From Labilithrix sp. (GTDB taxonomy: Bacteria > Myxococcota_A > Polyangia > Polyangiales > Polyangiaceae): a stretch of 64,000 nucleotides of DNA. Numbering within the stretch: position 1 is the first letter of the stretch; each line of letters starts with the position of its first letter. Below the pieces are notes generated by a model that searched no databases, was not told the origin of the DNA, and worked only from the letters and a program-made list of their open reading frames with translations. The stretch is from assembly GCA_019637225.1 (NCBI GenBank), contig JAHBWC010000037.1, positions 1 through 64,000 on the forward strand. The letters run 5' to 3'. Both the position numbers and the translations under genes were made by a program. This document shows positions 1 to 8,967 of the stretch, piece after piece.

Positions 1-23
1 CTCCCGTCGGATGCGAGCTTGCG

Positions 24-2567
24 CTACAGCGCCGCGCTCGGCGGCGCGTCGGTGCGGCGCTCGCGCGCGAGGCGGCTCTCCGGCCCCACGACGGGATCGA
101 GCCGCGCGAGCGCGTCGCTCATCTTCGCGGCGGCCTCGGCGTCCGGCAGGCGCGCGACGATCGCTCGGAGCAGCTCGAGCCAGAAGAAGCCCTCGAAGCC
201 GTGCTCCTCCGCGAAGCGCTCGAGGCCTGCGGCCGAGCCGGCGGGGTCGGGGAGCGCTCCCCGCGCCGCGTCGAAGACGATGCCGAGGATCTCGACGAGG
301 ACGAACACGTCCGCCCCCGTGCGATCGCACTCGCGCAGCCTCGCCTCGGCCTCCGTGAGCGCGTCCTCGGCGCCTTCCCGATCGGAGGCGGAGAACGCCG
401 CGAGCGCGCGCGCGACCCACGCGAGCGCGGCCGTTCGGCCCTTCGCCGCCGCCAGCCGCGAGTCTCCGAGGACCGCCGCCGCGTCGTAAGCCGCGTGGAG
501 ATCGCCGACCGCCAGCTCGACGAAGACCTCGAGGCTCGCCGCGCTCACCTCGAGCTCGCCCGCGCGCTCGGCGCGCGCGGCTTCGCGGGCTGCGCGGAGG
601 TGCACGACGGCGTCGGCCCATCGCCCGAGCGCGATGAGCCCCGTCGCGCGATGCTGCTCGGCCTCATGCTCGAGGCTCGGCGCGTCGCCGTGCGCGAGCA
701 GCGTCCCCGCCCGCTCGAGCGCGAGGAGCCCGCGCTCGTCGCGAGGCGACTCGGACGCAAGCAGGACCCCGAACGCCGTCGCGGCGGACGCGTCGAGCAG
801 CGTCGTGCCCGTCTCCGCGGCGACGCGCTCTGCGCGCTCGAGCTCGCCGAGGAGCCGCGGCCCGCCGCCTGCGAGCGCGGCGGACGCCAGCGCCCGGACG
901 ACGACGTGAAACGGCGCGTCACCGCGGCCGTCGCTCCCGGCCAGGAGCGGCGCGAGCAGGTCGAGCGCGACACCGCGATCGATCTCGCCGCGCCGGACGC
1001 GGGCGGCGACGTGAGCGACCCGCAGCGTCGTCCGCGTGGCGTCGACGACGAGCGGCATCCCGTCCTTCGCGGACGCCTCGTCGAGCCGCGCGAGCGCGCG
1101 GGCGCAACGATCGGCGTCGCGCGAGGCATCGTCGGCGGTCGCGAGCGACGTCGCGAGCGCGACGAGCATCGCGCCGAGCTCGACGTCGATCGTCTCGATC
1201 CACCGATCCTCTCGGTCGGAGTCGACGCGCGCGCGCGTGACCCTGCGGGCGCGCGGAGCCAGCACGGCCGCGCCGATCGCGCGCGCGACGTCGCTCTGCA
1301 TCGCGAGCGGCTCCAGGATGAGCGCGGCGGCGTCGAGCTCGAGCCGGAGCGCGAGCGCCACCGCGCGCGCGATCCGCCCGGCATGGTTTCCTCGCTCACG
1401 CCGGGCGAGGGCGTCGAGCATCGGCAGATCGAGGTGCCGGAGGGTTTCGCGAAGCGCGACGACGCCGTCGGACGGGAGGCTCGTCAGCCGCGGGAGCGGC
1501 GCGCCCGACGGCGACCGCGGCCGAGACTCGGACGCCGGTCGGATCGAGGCGGGCGGCGTGGTCGATCGCGACGCGGGCGGCGCGCTCGATCGCGCGGCGG
1601 GCGGCGCGGCCGGACGCGGCGCGAGCGGCGTGGCCGTGCGCGGCGCCGACGGGGTGGACGCGGGCTTGTTCGGCGCGCCGCTCGTGCGCGCGCTCGGCGG
1701 GAGGCTGTCTTCACCGCGCACGACCGAGACGGGCGCGGTGTCGAGATCGACGACCGCGTCGTGCGCCTCGCGGGCGTCCGCCCATCGCGCCGCGGGCTCC
1801 CGCGCGAGCATCCGCTCGAGCACGTCGGACAGCGGCTCCGGCACGCGCTCGCGGAGGAGCGGATCGTTCGCCACGCGGGCGCGCAGCTGTGCGCGGACGT
1901 CGCCGACGGGGAAGAGCGGTCCGTCGTCGAGCAGCTCGAAGAGCACGAGCCCGGCGGCGTAGAGATCGGAGCGCGCCGTCGGCTCGCCGCCCGAGAGCAG
2001 CTCGGGGGCCATGTAGCGAGCGGTCCCGAGGACCGATCCCTGACGCGTCATCGGCTCGCCGATCGACGCGGCGACCTCGGAGCGGGGCACGATGCGCGCG
2101 AGCCCGAAGTCGACGAGCTTCGCGCCGTCGAGCGCCTTGTCGCCGCGCGGGACGAGGACGTTCGAGGGCTTCACGTCGCCGTGGACGATGCCGGCGGCGT
2201 GAACGGCGGCGAGCCCTTCGAGCACGCCTCGCGCCACCCGGAGCACCTCGTGCGGAAGGAGCGGCCGGCCGAGCGTCGGAACGGCGAGCGGCGCTCCGTC
2301 GACGAGCTCGGTGACGAGCCAGGCGCCGCTCTCGTCGTCCCCGGCGTCGTGGACGCGGGCGACATGCCGCGACGCGACCCGACAGAGGATCTCGCCCTCG
2401 CGCCGCAACCGCTGAGCTGCCACCTCGGAGCCGAGGCCCGGCGCGACCAGCTTCACGGCGACGTCCGCTCCGGTTCGGCGGTCGCGCGCGCGGAAGACGG
2501 TCCCGAACCCGCCCGAGCCGATCGCCGGCCCGAGCTCGTACCGACCCCCGAGGACGGGACGCTCCAC
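24..2567 (-). CDS. Ser/Thr protein kinase with C-terminal helical repeat region
   Basis: An 847-residue cytoplasmic Hanks-type kinase. The glycine-rich loop (GSGGFG) is near residue 17, the ATP-anchoring lysine is K39 in AVKLV, the catalytic loop reads HGDVKPSN near 130, and DFG is near 154. The APE region reads APELL. HGD replaces the usual HRD, but the catalytic Asp and Asn are kept, so it should be active. Residues about 285-360 are a Pro/Ala/Ser-rich linker. The rest is Ala/Leu-rich and helical, like TPR arrays in bacterial kinases, and probably binds a partner. No membrane helix is seen. The start is GTG, inferred from the onset of kinase homology, without a convincing ribosome site. It is divergent from the VWA lipoprotein gene. 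The target is unknown. Confidence 0.88.
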   Translation of the reverse strand: MERPVLGGRYELGPAIGSGGFGTVFRARDRRTGADVAVKLVAPGLGSEVAAQRLRREGEILCRVASRHVARVHDAGDDESGAWLVTELVDGAPLAVPTLGRPLLPHEVLRVARGVLEGLAAVHAAGIVHGDVKPSNVLVPRGDKALDGAKLVDFGLARIVPRSEVAASIGEPMTRQGSVLGTARYMAPELLSGGEPTARSDLYAAGLVLFELLDDGPLFPVGDVRAQLRARVANDPLLRERVPEPLSDVLERMLAREPAARWADAREAHDAVVDLDTAPVSVVRGEDSLPPSARTSGAPNKPASTPSAPRTATPLAPRPAAPPAARSSAPPASRSTTPPASIRPASESRPRSPSGAPLPRLTSLPSDGVVALRETLRHLDLPMLDALARRERGNHAGRIARAVALALRLELDAAALILEPLAMQSDVARAIGAAVLAPRARRVTRARVDSDREDRWIETIDVELGAMLVALATSLATADDASRDADRCARALARLDEASAKDGMPLVVDATRTTLRVAHVAARVRRGEIDRGVALDLLAPLLAGSDGRGDAPFHVVVRALASAALAGGGPRLLGELERAERVAAETGTTLLDASAATAFGVLLASESPRDERGLLALERAGTLLAHGDAPSLEHEAEQHRATGLIALGRWADAVVHLRAAREAARAERAGELEVSAASLEVFVELAVGDLHAAYDAAAVLGDSRLAAAKGRTAALAWVARALAAFSASDREGAEDALTEAEARLRECDRTGADVFVLVEILGIVFDAARGALPDPAGSAAGLERFAEEHGFEGFFWLELLRAIVARLPDAEAAAKMSDALARLDPVVGPESRLARERRTDAPPSAAL

Positions 2568-2705
2568 ATCCGAACCGTATCAACGGTCGGAGAGATCGAA
2601 AACGGCGGTCGCGCGTCAGTGCTCCGGTCCGGCGACGACGAGCGCTCCGGGGTCTCCTCCCGGCGCCGCCGCGTCTTCGCCGCCTGATCCACGGAGGAAC
2701 CGGAA

Positions 2706-4214
2706 ATGAAGAGGACGGTCGGTCGGCTCGCAGCGCTCGCGATCCCTGCCCTGTCATGCCTCGTCCTCGCCGGCGCGACCACGGCGTGCTCGAAGCGAGC
2801 CAGCCAGGAGTCGCGTTCGGCGGCCGCCGGAGAGCCCATCGCGGCCGCCGCTACGGCCGCGCCGATCGTCGCTCCGCCCACCGCGAACGCCGAGGCCGAC
2901 ACCGTCGCGGCGTCTCCCGCCGCGGCCGCGCTCCCCGCGCCATCGGCGACGGCCCCGGCGACGCGGCCGGGAGACGCTCCGCCGCCGCCGAGCCCGGCGG
3001 CCAAGGGCGGCCCCCGAGCGGCGCGCCCGAGCGGCGATCCGTCGAGCGGGAGCTACGACGCGGTCCCGATGACGAGCGGCTTCGGCGTCGCGCCGCAGTT
3101 CGCCGGAGTGAAGGCCGGCGAGTGGGACGACAACGCGAACTTCCGCGAGTTCACGCGCTTCCTCGCGAGCTCGCCGACGAACCACCGGCGCATGAACCTG
3201 AACGATCGGCGCTTCGTCGTCGTCCGCGACAAGGACGGCCACGGCGTGCCGCGCTGCAGGGTCACCGTGCGCGACGGCAGGCAGGCGAGCGCCTCGTTCC
3301 TCACGACGGCCTCGGGCCGGGCCATCCTCTTTCCTCACGCCGAAGGGCTGACCGGCGACAAGCTCAGCGCGACCGCGACGTGCGCCGAGGGCTCGGCGGA
3401 GACGACGTTCGCGACGTTCGACGGCCAGGACGGCCTCGTCGACCTCAAGCTCGCCGCCGCGCGCGCGCCGCTCGGCACGCGCGTCGTCGACCTCGCGTTC
3501 ATCCTCGACACCACGGGCTCGATGGCCGAGGAGATCTCCGCGGTGAAGGCGACGATCCAGAAGGTCGCGAAGGTGCTCTCGAGCGACGAGACCACGGTGC
3601 GCATCGGCCTCGTCGAGTACAAGGACCGCCAGGACCCGTTCGTCACCAAGGTCTATCCGTTCGCGACCGACCTCGCCGCGTTCGCCCAGCGCGTCAGCCA
3701 GATCAGCGCGAGCGGCGGCGGCGACATGCCCGAGGACATGAACGCCGGCCTCCACACGGCGATGACCGAGCTCGCGTGGAGCGATCGCTCCGTCGCGCGG
3801 CTGGCGTTCGTCATCGCCGACGCGCCTCCGCACCTCGACTACCAGGACGGTCCGGACTACGCCAACGACATGAAGACGGCGTCGCATCGCGGCATCCAGC
3901 TCTTCACCGTCGCGGCTTCGGGCATGGACGGCCTCGGGCAGGTCGTCTTCCGGCAGATGGCGCAGTACACCGGCGGCACGAACATGTTCGTCCTCCGCGG
4001 CGGCGCCGGCCCGCAGTCGACGGGCGGCGGCGATCCCGCCTCGAGCTGCGGCGGCACCCACACGAACTACTCGAGCGGCAAGCTCGACGAGCTCATCGTC
4101 CAGAAGATCCGCCGCGAGCTCCGCGCGCTCGACGCCGACCCGATGCGCATCGCCGGCCTCAAGACCGACGAGAACGCGAAGCCCTGCGATCAGCGCGTCG
4201 TCTTCGCCGACTGA
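2706..4214 (+). CDS. VWA-domain lipoprotein
   Basis: A 502-residue exported protein. The N-terminus is a signal peptide ending in GATTAC, an imperfect lipobox, so lipid anchoring is likely but not certain. An Ala/Pro-rich linker follows to about residue 120. A von Willebrand factor A domain starts near residue 260 (DLAFILDTTGS); DTTGS near 268 is the DxTxS part of the metal-ion-dependent adhesion site. GGGDMPEDM further on resembles the loop with the conserved Thr/Asp, and IADAPPH follows. The start is supported by GGAGG nine bases upstream. It probably binds a protein or surface ligand through a divalent metal. Ligand unknown. It is divergent from the upstream kinase. Confidence 0.85.
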   Translation: MKRTVGRLAALAIPALSCLVLAGATTACSKRASQESRSAAAGEPIAAAATAAPIVAPPTANAEADTVAASPAAAALPAPSATAPATRPGDAPPPPSPAAKGGPRAARPSGDPSSGSYDAVPMTSGFGVAPQFAGVKAGEWDDNANFREFTRFLASSPTNHRRMNLNDRRFVVVRDKDGHGVPRCRVTVRDGRQASASFLTTASGRAILFPHAEGLTGDKLSATATCAEGSAETTFATFDGQDGLVDLKLAAARAPLGTRVVDLAFILDTTGSMAEEISAVKATIQKVAKVLSSDETTVRIGLVEYKDRQDPFVTKVYPFATDLAAFAQRVSQISASGGGDMPEDMNAGLHTAMTELAWSDRSVARLAFVIADAPPHLDYQDGPDYANDMKTASHRGIQLFTVAASGMDGLGQVVFRQMAQYTGGTNMFVLRGGAGPQSTGGGDPASSCGGTHTNYSSGKLDELIVQKIRRELRALDADPMRIAGLKTDENAKPCDQRVVFAD

Positions 4215-4273
4215 ACGGCGCCGTCTTCGCGGTTCGCCGCGGGCGACCCGCCCGATCCGGTAGTCTGCCGGCG

Positions 4274-4681
4274 ATGGACCTCGCGCGAACAAGGCTCGGG
4301 CTGCGCCGCCTCGGGCTCCTCGGCTCGGGACTCACGTTCGGCGCGATCGCGATCGCTTCGCTCGTTGCGCCGGAGAAGACCGCCGCGAACTACGCGTACA
4401 CCGTCGGGACACCGGACGCGTTCAACGAGTTCCACGCGGTCTTCACCGGGTTCTGGCTCGGGCTCGCGGCCATCATGATCACCGCCGCGCGACGCTGGGA
4501 AGATCGCCGGCTCGGCGATCTGGCAGGCGCGGCGATCGGCCTCCAGGCGCTCGCGCGGGGCGTCTCGATCGTCCTCCACGGGGCGCCGAGCGCGTCGTTC
4601 ACGGCCGCGATGATCGGCGAGCTCGTCACCGCCGCGGCGATCCTGCAGGCCGGGCCGATCGCCGCGCGGCTGGCGCGCTGA
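4274..4681 (+). CDS. small integral membrane protein, DUF4345-like
   Basis: A 135-residue protein with about four hydrophobic segments: near residues 12-32, 50-70, 80-100 and 108-128. The segment NEFHAVFTGFWLGLA resembles DUF4345 family proteins, small four-helix membrane proteins of unknown function. The ATG is chosen because the first membrane segment follows directly and the upstream reading has no protein-like character. It sits between the VWA lipoprotein and the glycosyltransferase on the same strand, with 59 bases before and 53 after. No function can be assigned. Confidence 0.7.
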   Translation: MDLARTRLGLRRLGLLGSGLTFGAIAIASLVAPEKTAANYAYTVGTPDAFNEFHAVFTGFWLGLAAIMITAARRWEDRRLGDLAGAAIGLQALARGVSIVLHGAPSASFTAAMIGELVTAAAILQAGPIAARLAR

Positions 4682-4734
4682 GCGGACGCGACGCGCCGCG
4701 GAGCGCGCGGGCGCGTCGTGCTAACGTTCGCGCC

Positions 4735-5790
4735 ATGGCCGGCGGCGATCCGTTCGTGACGGTGGCGATCCCGTGCTTCAACGAGGAGCGCTACATCGAG
4801 AAGTGTCTCGAGGACGTCTTCGCCCAGGACTACCCCGCGGACTCGCTCGAGGTCCTCGTCGGCGACGGGATGAGCACCGATCGGACGCGCGAGATCCTCG
4901 ATCGACTGGCGGCCGCTCACCCCGGCGCGCTCCGCGTGATCGACAACCCGCGCCGCCTCCAGGCCGCGGCGATGAACGCGATGATCGACGAGGCGAGGGG
5001 CGACGTCGTCATCCGGATGGATGTCCATGCCCGCTACGCGCCGGACTACGTCCGCCAGTGCGTGGCCGTGCTCGCCGAGACGGGCGCCGACAACGTCGGC
5101 GGCTCGCAGCGCGCCGTGCCCGAGACGTGGTTCCAGCGCGCGCTCTGCGCGGCGCTCGAGAGCCCGCTCGCCGTCGGCGGGGCGAAGTACAGAAACCCGG
5201 AGGCCGAGGGCTTCGTCGACACGGTGTTCCTCGGCGCCTTCCGGAGGAACGTCCTGGAGGCCGTCGGCGGCTACGACGGCAACGCCGCCACGAACGAGGA
5301 CGCCGAGCTGAACCAGCGGCTGCTCGCGGCGGGCAAGCGCATCTACCTGAGCCGCAAGATCGTGGTGCACTACTTCCCGCGGTCGTCGTTCCGCGCGCTC
5401 GCGAAGCAGTACTACCGGTACGGCCAGGGCCGCGCGCGCACGCTCCTCAAGCACAAGACGTTTCCGACGCCGAGGCCGGCGATCCCGTTCGCGATGGTGG
5501 CCGGCGGCGCAGCGCTGCTCGCTGTGCCCGCGCTGAGGCCGCTCGCGCCGATCGCGTTCGGCGCCTACGGCGCGGCCGTCGCGATCGAGGCGATGCGCGT
5601 CTCGCTCCGTCGCGGCCTGACGCTCGCTCCTGCCGTGGCCGCGATCTTCCCCGTGCTCCACGTCTCGCACGGGCTCGGGTTCGGCGTCGGCCTCGTGCGC
5701 TACGCGCTCGCGCCGGACTGGGACGAGCACCGCGTCCGGCCGCGCGCGGGCGCGGAGGCGGCAGCCGCGCTCGACGGCGCGAACACGTAG
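4735..5790 (+). CDS. family 2 glycosyltransferase, ExoA-like
   Basis: A 351-residue GT2 enzyme. The GT-A fold starts at VTVAIPCFNEERYIEKCL. GDGMSTDRT near 45 is the nucleotide-sugar site. The metal-binding motif reads MDVHARY, a DxH form typical of the succinoglycan ExoA subgroup. NEDAELNQRL is the acidic acceptor/base motif. Hydrophobic segments near 250-330 suggest membrane attachment, as in ExoA. It likely adds a sugar from a nucleotide donor to a lipid-linked polysaccharide precursor on the cytoplasmic face. No other polysaccharide genes are adjacent, so the product polymer is unknown. It converges on the exporter/cupin gene. Confidence 0.85.
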   Translation: MAGGDPFVTVAIPCFNEERYIEKCLEDVFAQDYPADSLEVLVGDGMSTDRTREILDRLAAAHPGALRVIDNPRRLQAAAMNAMIDEARGDVVIRMDVHARYAPDYVRQCVAVLAETGADNVGGSQRAVPETWFQRALCAALESPLAVGGAKYRNPEAEGFVDTVFLGAFRRNVLEAVGGYDGNAATNEDAELNQRLLAAGKRIYLSRKIVVHYFPRSSFRALAKQYYRYGQGRARTLLKHKTFPTPRPAIPFAMVAGGAALLAVPALRPLAPIAFGAYGAAVAIEAMRVSLRRGLTLAPAVAAIFPVLHVSHGLGFGVGLVRYALAPDWDEHRVRPRAGAEAAAALDGANT

Positions 5791-5827
5791 GCGCGCGCCC
5801 GCTCACCTCCGCGAGCACCGCGCCCGC

Positions 5828-7687
5828 TCACGCGGCTTCGGGGGCGGGACGTCCGGCGGCGGCCCCGTCGCCGCTCTGACCGGGACGCGCGTCGACCTCC
5901 TCGATCGCCTCGATGCGAGCGCCGACGTCGAGCGCGAGGACGTCGACGCGAGCGCGCGGGCGGAGGAGGCGTCCGGGCAACCCCACCTCCGGGCCGCGGA
6001 GCTGGATGTCGATGGCGGGGGCGTCGCCCGCGGCGCGGACCACGTGGAGCGTCGCGAGGCCGTCCGCCTCGACGAGCTCCTCGTGCGCGAGGACGGCGCG
6101 CGAGACGAGCTCGACGCGCCTCGCTGCGTCGGTCGCGTCTCGCGCGCCGTCCTCGCGCTCGACCTCGCGGAAGCGGAGCTCCTCGAGCCTGCCCTCGATC
6201 GCCTTGCCGAGCATGCGGTGCGGGTGGGCGTGGATCGGCGTCACCGAGCCCGCCTCGCGGACGACGGCGACCAGCGCCCAGCCGGATTGGCCTTCCCAGT
6301 AGGTCAGCCAGCGGCAACCCTCGCCGTGACCGAGCGGGCTCGTGCGCGCGGGGATGAGCTCGCCGATCGAAGGGCTGAGCAGGTCGAGGACGCGCCGCAG
6401 GAAGGCGTCGTCGAGCGCGCCGGCGCGGTCGCGCTGCTCGAGGAGCACGGTCGCCTCCTCCAGCGTGAGCAGCTCGCCGCCGTCGAAGCGCTGGTGGATC
6501 GCGCGGACGCGCGCCTTCTTCCCGGCGAGGGCGCGGTAGAGCGCGTACGTCGAGGCGAGCGCGACCGCGCCGATCGCCGCGGCGAGCCCCGTCGCGCCGC
6601 GCGCGAGGAGCGCGATCATCGTGACGGTGAGCCCCGCCATCCAGAGCGAGGCGCCCGCGCCGACGCCGAGCGCCCGCGCGCTCGAGCCGACGATCGTGCG
6701 GATCGACAGGTGGAGGCCGATGCCGGCGGCGACCGCCGACATGAGGACGTCGAGGACGAACCGATTCGCCGCGAGCAACGCCGCGTAGGCCGCGGCGTCG
6801 GCGAAGACGCGATCGCCGACGGCGCGCGCGATCGCGAAGACGACATACCCGACGATGAAGCCCGGCAGCGCGTCGATGACGCTCTTCGTGAGCTGGTTCG
6901 TGCGCGCGCCCGACGGCCGCGCGTCGCGGCGCGCGAGGGCGATCGTCACGAGGACCGGCGCGAGGAGGAGGATGCGCGCCGACTTCGACGCGGCCGCCAT
7001 CACGCCGCCGCTCTCGCCCATCTGCGCGCCGACGGCGACCGCGCTCGACAGGTCGTTCACGGCGAGGCCGCTCCAGAGCCCCGCGAAGGACGGATCGAGG
7101 CCGAGCGCGAGCGCGATCGTGCGGAAGGAGAGCATCGCCGTGACGCTGAAGAGGAACGTCACGCCGATCGCGACGCCCTGCTCCTCGCGGTGGGCGCCGC
7201 ATGCGGGGGCGATGGCGTTCACCGCCGACGCGCCGCAGATCATCGTCCCGCCCGCGACGAGGTCGACGAGCGGACGGCGGACCCGGAGCGCGACGCCGAG
7301 CAGATGGGAGACGAAGAACGTGCTCGGGACGGAGGCCGCGGCCACGACGAAGATCGTCGTGATCTCGGTCTTGCCGAAGAACGACGTCTGCACCTTCAGG
7401 CCCATCAGCACGATCGAGATGCGGAGGAGCCACTTGCCCGTGTAGCGGAGGCCGGACGCGTAGCGATCGGGCTCGCGCTCCTTGCCGACCGGTCCGAGGC
7501 GTACGAGCCGCGCGAGCGGGCGGACGTTCAAGACGAGCGCGCCGAGGACGAGCGCGACGAGGACGTCGGAGACGAGCGGCGACGGCGGCAAGACCTTCAC
7601 CGCGGCGACCCCGATCGCGCCGATCGCGAGCGCGAGCGCGATGCCGGGCGCGTCGGATCGCGTCGGGAGCCACTGGGGTCGCTTCAT
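5828..7687 (-). CDS. YeiH-family putative sulfite/sulfate exporter fused to cysteine-dioxygenase-like cupin
   Basis: A 619-residue fusion. Residues 1 to about 375 are a polytopic membrane domain of the YeiH/Cons_hypoth698 family (putative sulfur oxyanion exporters), with GGTMICGASAVNAIAPA and NDLSSAVAVGAQMG as family-like segments. After a short helical region, residues about 400-560 form a cupin. It contains GSVTPIHAH near 480 (the G-X5-HXH motif), then EGRLEELRF, and a third candidate metal His in LATLHVV. The layout matches thiol dioxygenases of the cysteine dioxygenase type, where three His bind Fe(II). YeiH proteins are normally about 340-480 residues, so the tail is extra. It is divergent from a sulfite-oxidase-like gene with 140 bases between starts. 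This suggests thiol oxidation to sulfinate or sulfite plus export of the anion. Substrate is inference. Confidence 0.82.
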   Translation of the reverse strand: MKRPQWLPTRSDAPGIALALAIGAIGVAAVKVLPPSPLVSDVLVALVLGALVLNVRPLARLVRLGPVGKEREPDRYASGLRYTGKWLLRISIVLMGLKVQTSFFGKTEITTIFVVAAASVPSTFFVSHLLGVALRVRRPLVDLVAGGTMICGASAVNAIAPACGAHREEQGVAIGVTFLFSVTAMLSFRTIALALGLDPSFAGLWSGLAVNDLSSAVAVGAQMGESGGVMAAASKSARILLLAPVLVTIALARRDARPSGARTNQLTKSVIDALPGFIVGYVVFAIARAVGDRVFADAAAYAALLAANRFVLDVLMSAVAAGIGLHLSIRTIVGSSARALGVGAGASLWMAGLTVTMIALLARGATGLAAAIGAVALASTYALYRALAGKKARVRAIHQRFDGGELLTLEEATVLLEQRDRAGALDDAFLRRVLDLLSPSIGELIPARTSPLGHGEGCRWLTYWEGQSGWALVAVVREAGSVTPIHAHPHRMLGKAIEGRLEELRFREVEREDGARDATDAARRVELVSRAVLAHEELVEADGLATLHVVRAAGDAPAIDIQLRGPEVGLPGRLLRPRARVDVLALDVGARIEAIEEVDARPGQSGDGAAAGRPAPEAA

Positions 7688-7827
7688 CGCTCGTCGTCTC
7701 GCGTGTTCGCTTCGTCGCGTCTCGCCCGCCCGCGCGTGGCCGTCGCCGGCCGAACATCGGACGATGCGCGCGCGTCATAGCACGGCGCGCGGGTCGCCCT
7801 TGACCCCGCCGGCCGATCGCCCTTTTG
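7688..7827. promoter_or_regulatory. shared divergent promoter region of the sulfur module
   Basis: The 140 bases between the exporter/cupin start and the sulfite oxidase start must hold both promoters unless transcription begins further away. I see no clear -35/-10 pair and no strong palindrome. The arrangement itself suggests joint regulation. Confidence 0.4.
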
Positions 7828-8967
7828 ATGCACCGCATGATCGGGCGGCGCAAGCTCCTCGAGGCCGCCGGGCTCGCGCTCGCGTTCTCTCCCTCGAGGC
7901 GGGCGCTCGCCGACGAGCTGCTGCGGCAGGGGCGCGATCCGCAGAACCTCGCGACTCCGACGGCGCTCTTCGACCGCCTCATCACGCCGACCCCGTCGTT
8001 CTTCGTGCGGAGCCATTTCGGACCGCCCGCGCTCGATCGCGAGAGGCCCCTCCGCGTCGACGGGCTCGTCGCGACGGCGCTCACGCTCGACGCGGCTGAG
8101 CTCGAGCGCTCTTTCCCGCCCGTGACGGTGACCGCCGTCCTTCAGTGCGCCGGCAACGGTCGCGCGTTCCACGAGCCGCGCGTGCCGGGCCTGCAGTGGA
8201 CGCACGGCGCGATGGGGCAAGCGACGTTCACCGGCGTCCGCCTCCGCGATCTCCTCCGGAGAGCCGGCGTGGCGGCGGAGAACCTCGCGCATACGCACGT
8301 CCACGTGCTCGGCGCCGACGGTCCGCCGAAGCCGTCGACGCCGGCGTTCCTCCGCAGCATTCCGATCGAGCGCGCGCTCGATCCGACGACGCTCGTCGCG
8401 TACAAGATGAACGGCGAGGCTCTGACGCTCGCGCACGGCGCGCCGCTCCGCCTCGTCGTGCCGGGATGGGCGGGCGACCACTGGGTCAAGTGGCTCACCA
8501 AGCTCTCGGTGCAGAAGGCCGAGGCGACCGGCTTCTACATGGCGACGGCCTATCGGATGCCGACCGAGAAGGTCACGCCCGGCGCGGCGGTGCCGCCCGA
8601 GAAGATGCGCCCCGCGACCACGTTCCCGGTCAAGTCGATCATCGGCTCGCCCGCCGACGGCGGGCGCGCGCCGGCGGGCCCCCAGCGCGTCGCCGGCGTC
8701 GCGTTCTCGGGCGACGCGCCGATCGCGAAGGTCGAGGTCTCGATCGACGACGGCAAGACGTGGCGCGCGGCGAAGCTCGAGGGTGAGCCGGGCGCCGGAC
8801 GGTGGGTCGTCTTCGAGCACCGCTTCGACCGGACCGAGCCTGGCCGCGTGCGCGCGCTCGCCCGCGCCACGGACCGGAAGGGCAACACCCAGCCCGAGCG
8901 CGCCGCGTGGAACCCGAGCGGCTACCACTGGAACGCGTGGCACGCCGTGTCGTGGGAGGTCGCGTGA
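7828..8967 (+). CDS. sulfite oxidase family molybdoenzyme (SorA-like)
   Basis: A 379-residue periplasmic oxidoreductase. The N-terminus has a twin-arginine signal (GRRKLLEAAGLALAF). The oxidoreductase molybdopterin-binding domain follows; LQCAGNGR carries the Cys (about residue 107) expected to ligate molybdenum. Sulfite-oxidase-like segments include PLRLVVPGWAGDHWVKWL. A Mo-co dimerisation (immunoglobulin-like) domain covers about 275-375, with AKVEVSIDDGKTW. There is no fused heme domain. The next gene, a diheme cytochrome overlapping by four bases, would accept the electrons, as in the SorAB sulfite dehydrogenase. Start: ATG following an in-frame TTG; no clear ribosome site. Molybdenum storage and uptake genes occur 23-34 kb downstream. 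Confidence 0.88.
   Translation: MHRMIGRRKLLEAAGLALAFSPSRRALADELLRQGRDPQNLATPTALFDRLITPTPSFFVRSHFGPPALDRERPLRVDGLVATALTLDAAELERSFPPVTVTAVLQCAGNGRAFHEPRVPGLQWTHGAMGQATFTGVRLRDLLRRAGVAAENLAHTHVHVLGADGPPKPSTPAFLRSIPIERALDPTTLVAYKMNGEALTLAHGAPLRLVVPGWAGDHWVKWLTKLSVQKAEATGFYMATAYRMPTEKVTPGAAVPPEKMRPATTFPVKSIIGSPADGGRAPAGPQRVAGVAFSGDAPIAKVEVSIDDGKTWRAAKLEGEPGAGRWVVFEHRFDRTEPGRVRALARATDRKGNTQPERAAWNPSGYHWNAWHAVSWEVA

Noticed and set aside
2574..2587. Inverted repeat ACCGT-ATCA-ACGGT before the first kinase
   Set aside because: Only five paired bases; expected by chance in a region of this size.
201..2687. Long plus-strand frame opposite the first kinase
   Set aside because: Arg/Glu-rich shadow without motifs; the minus-strand kinase motifs are complete.
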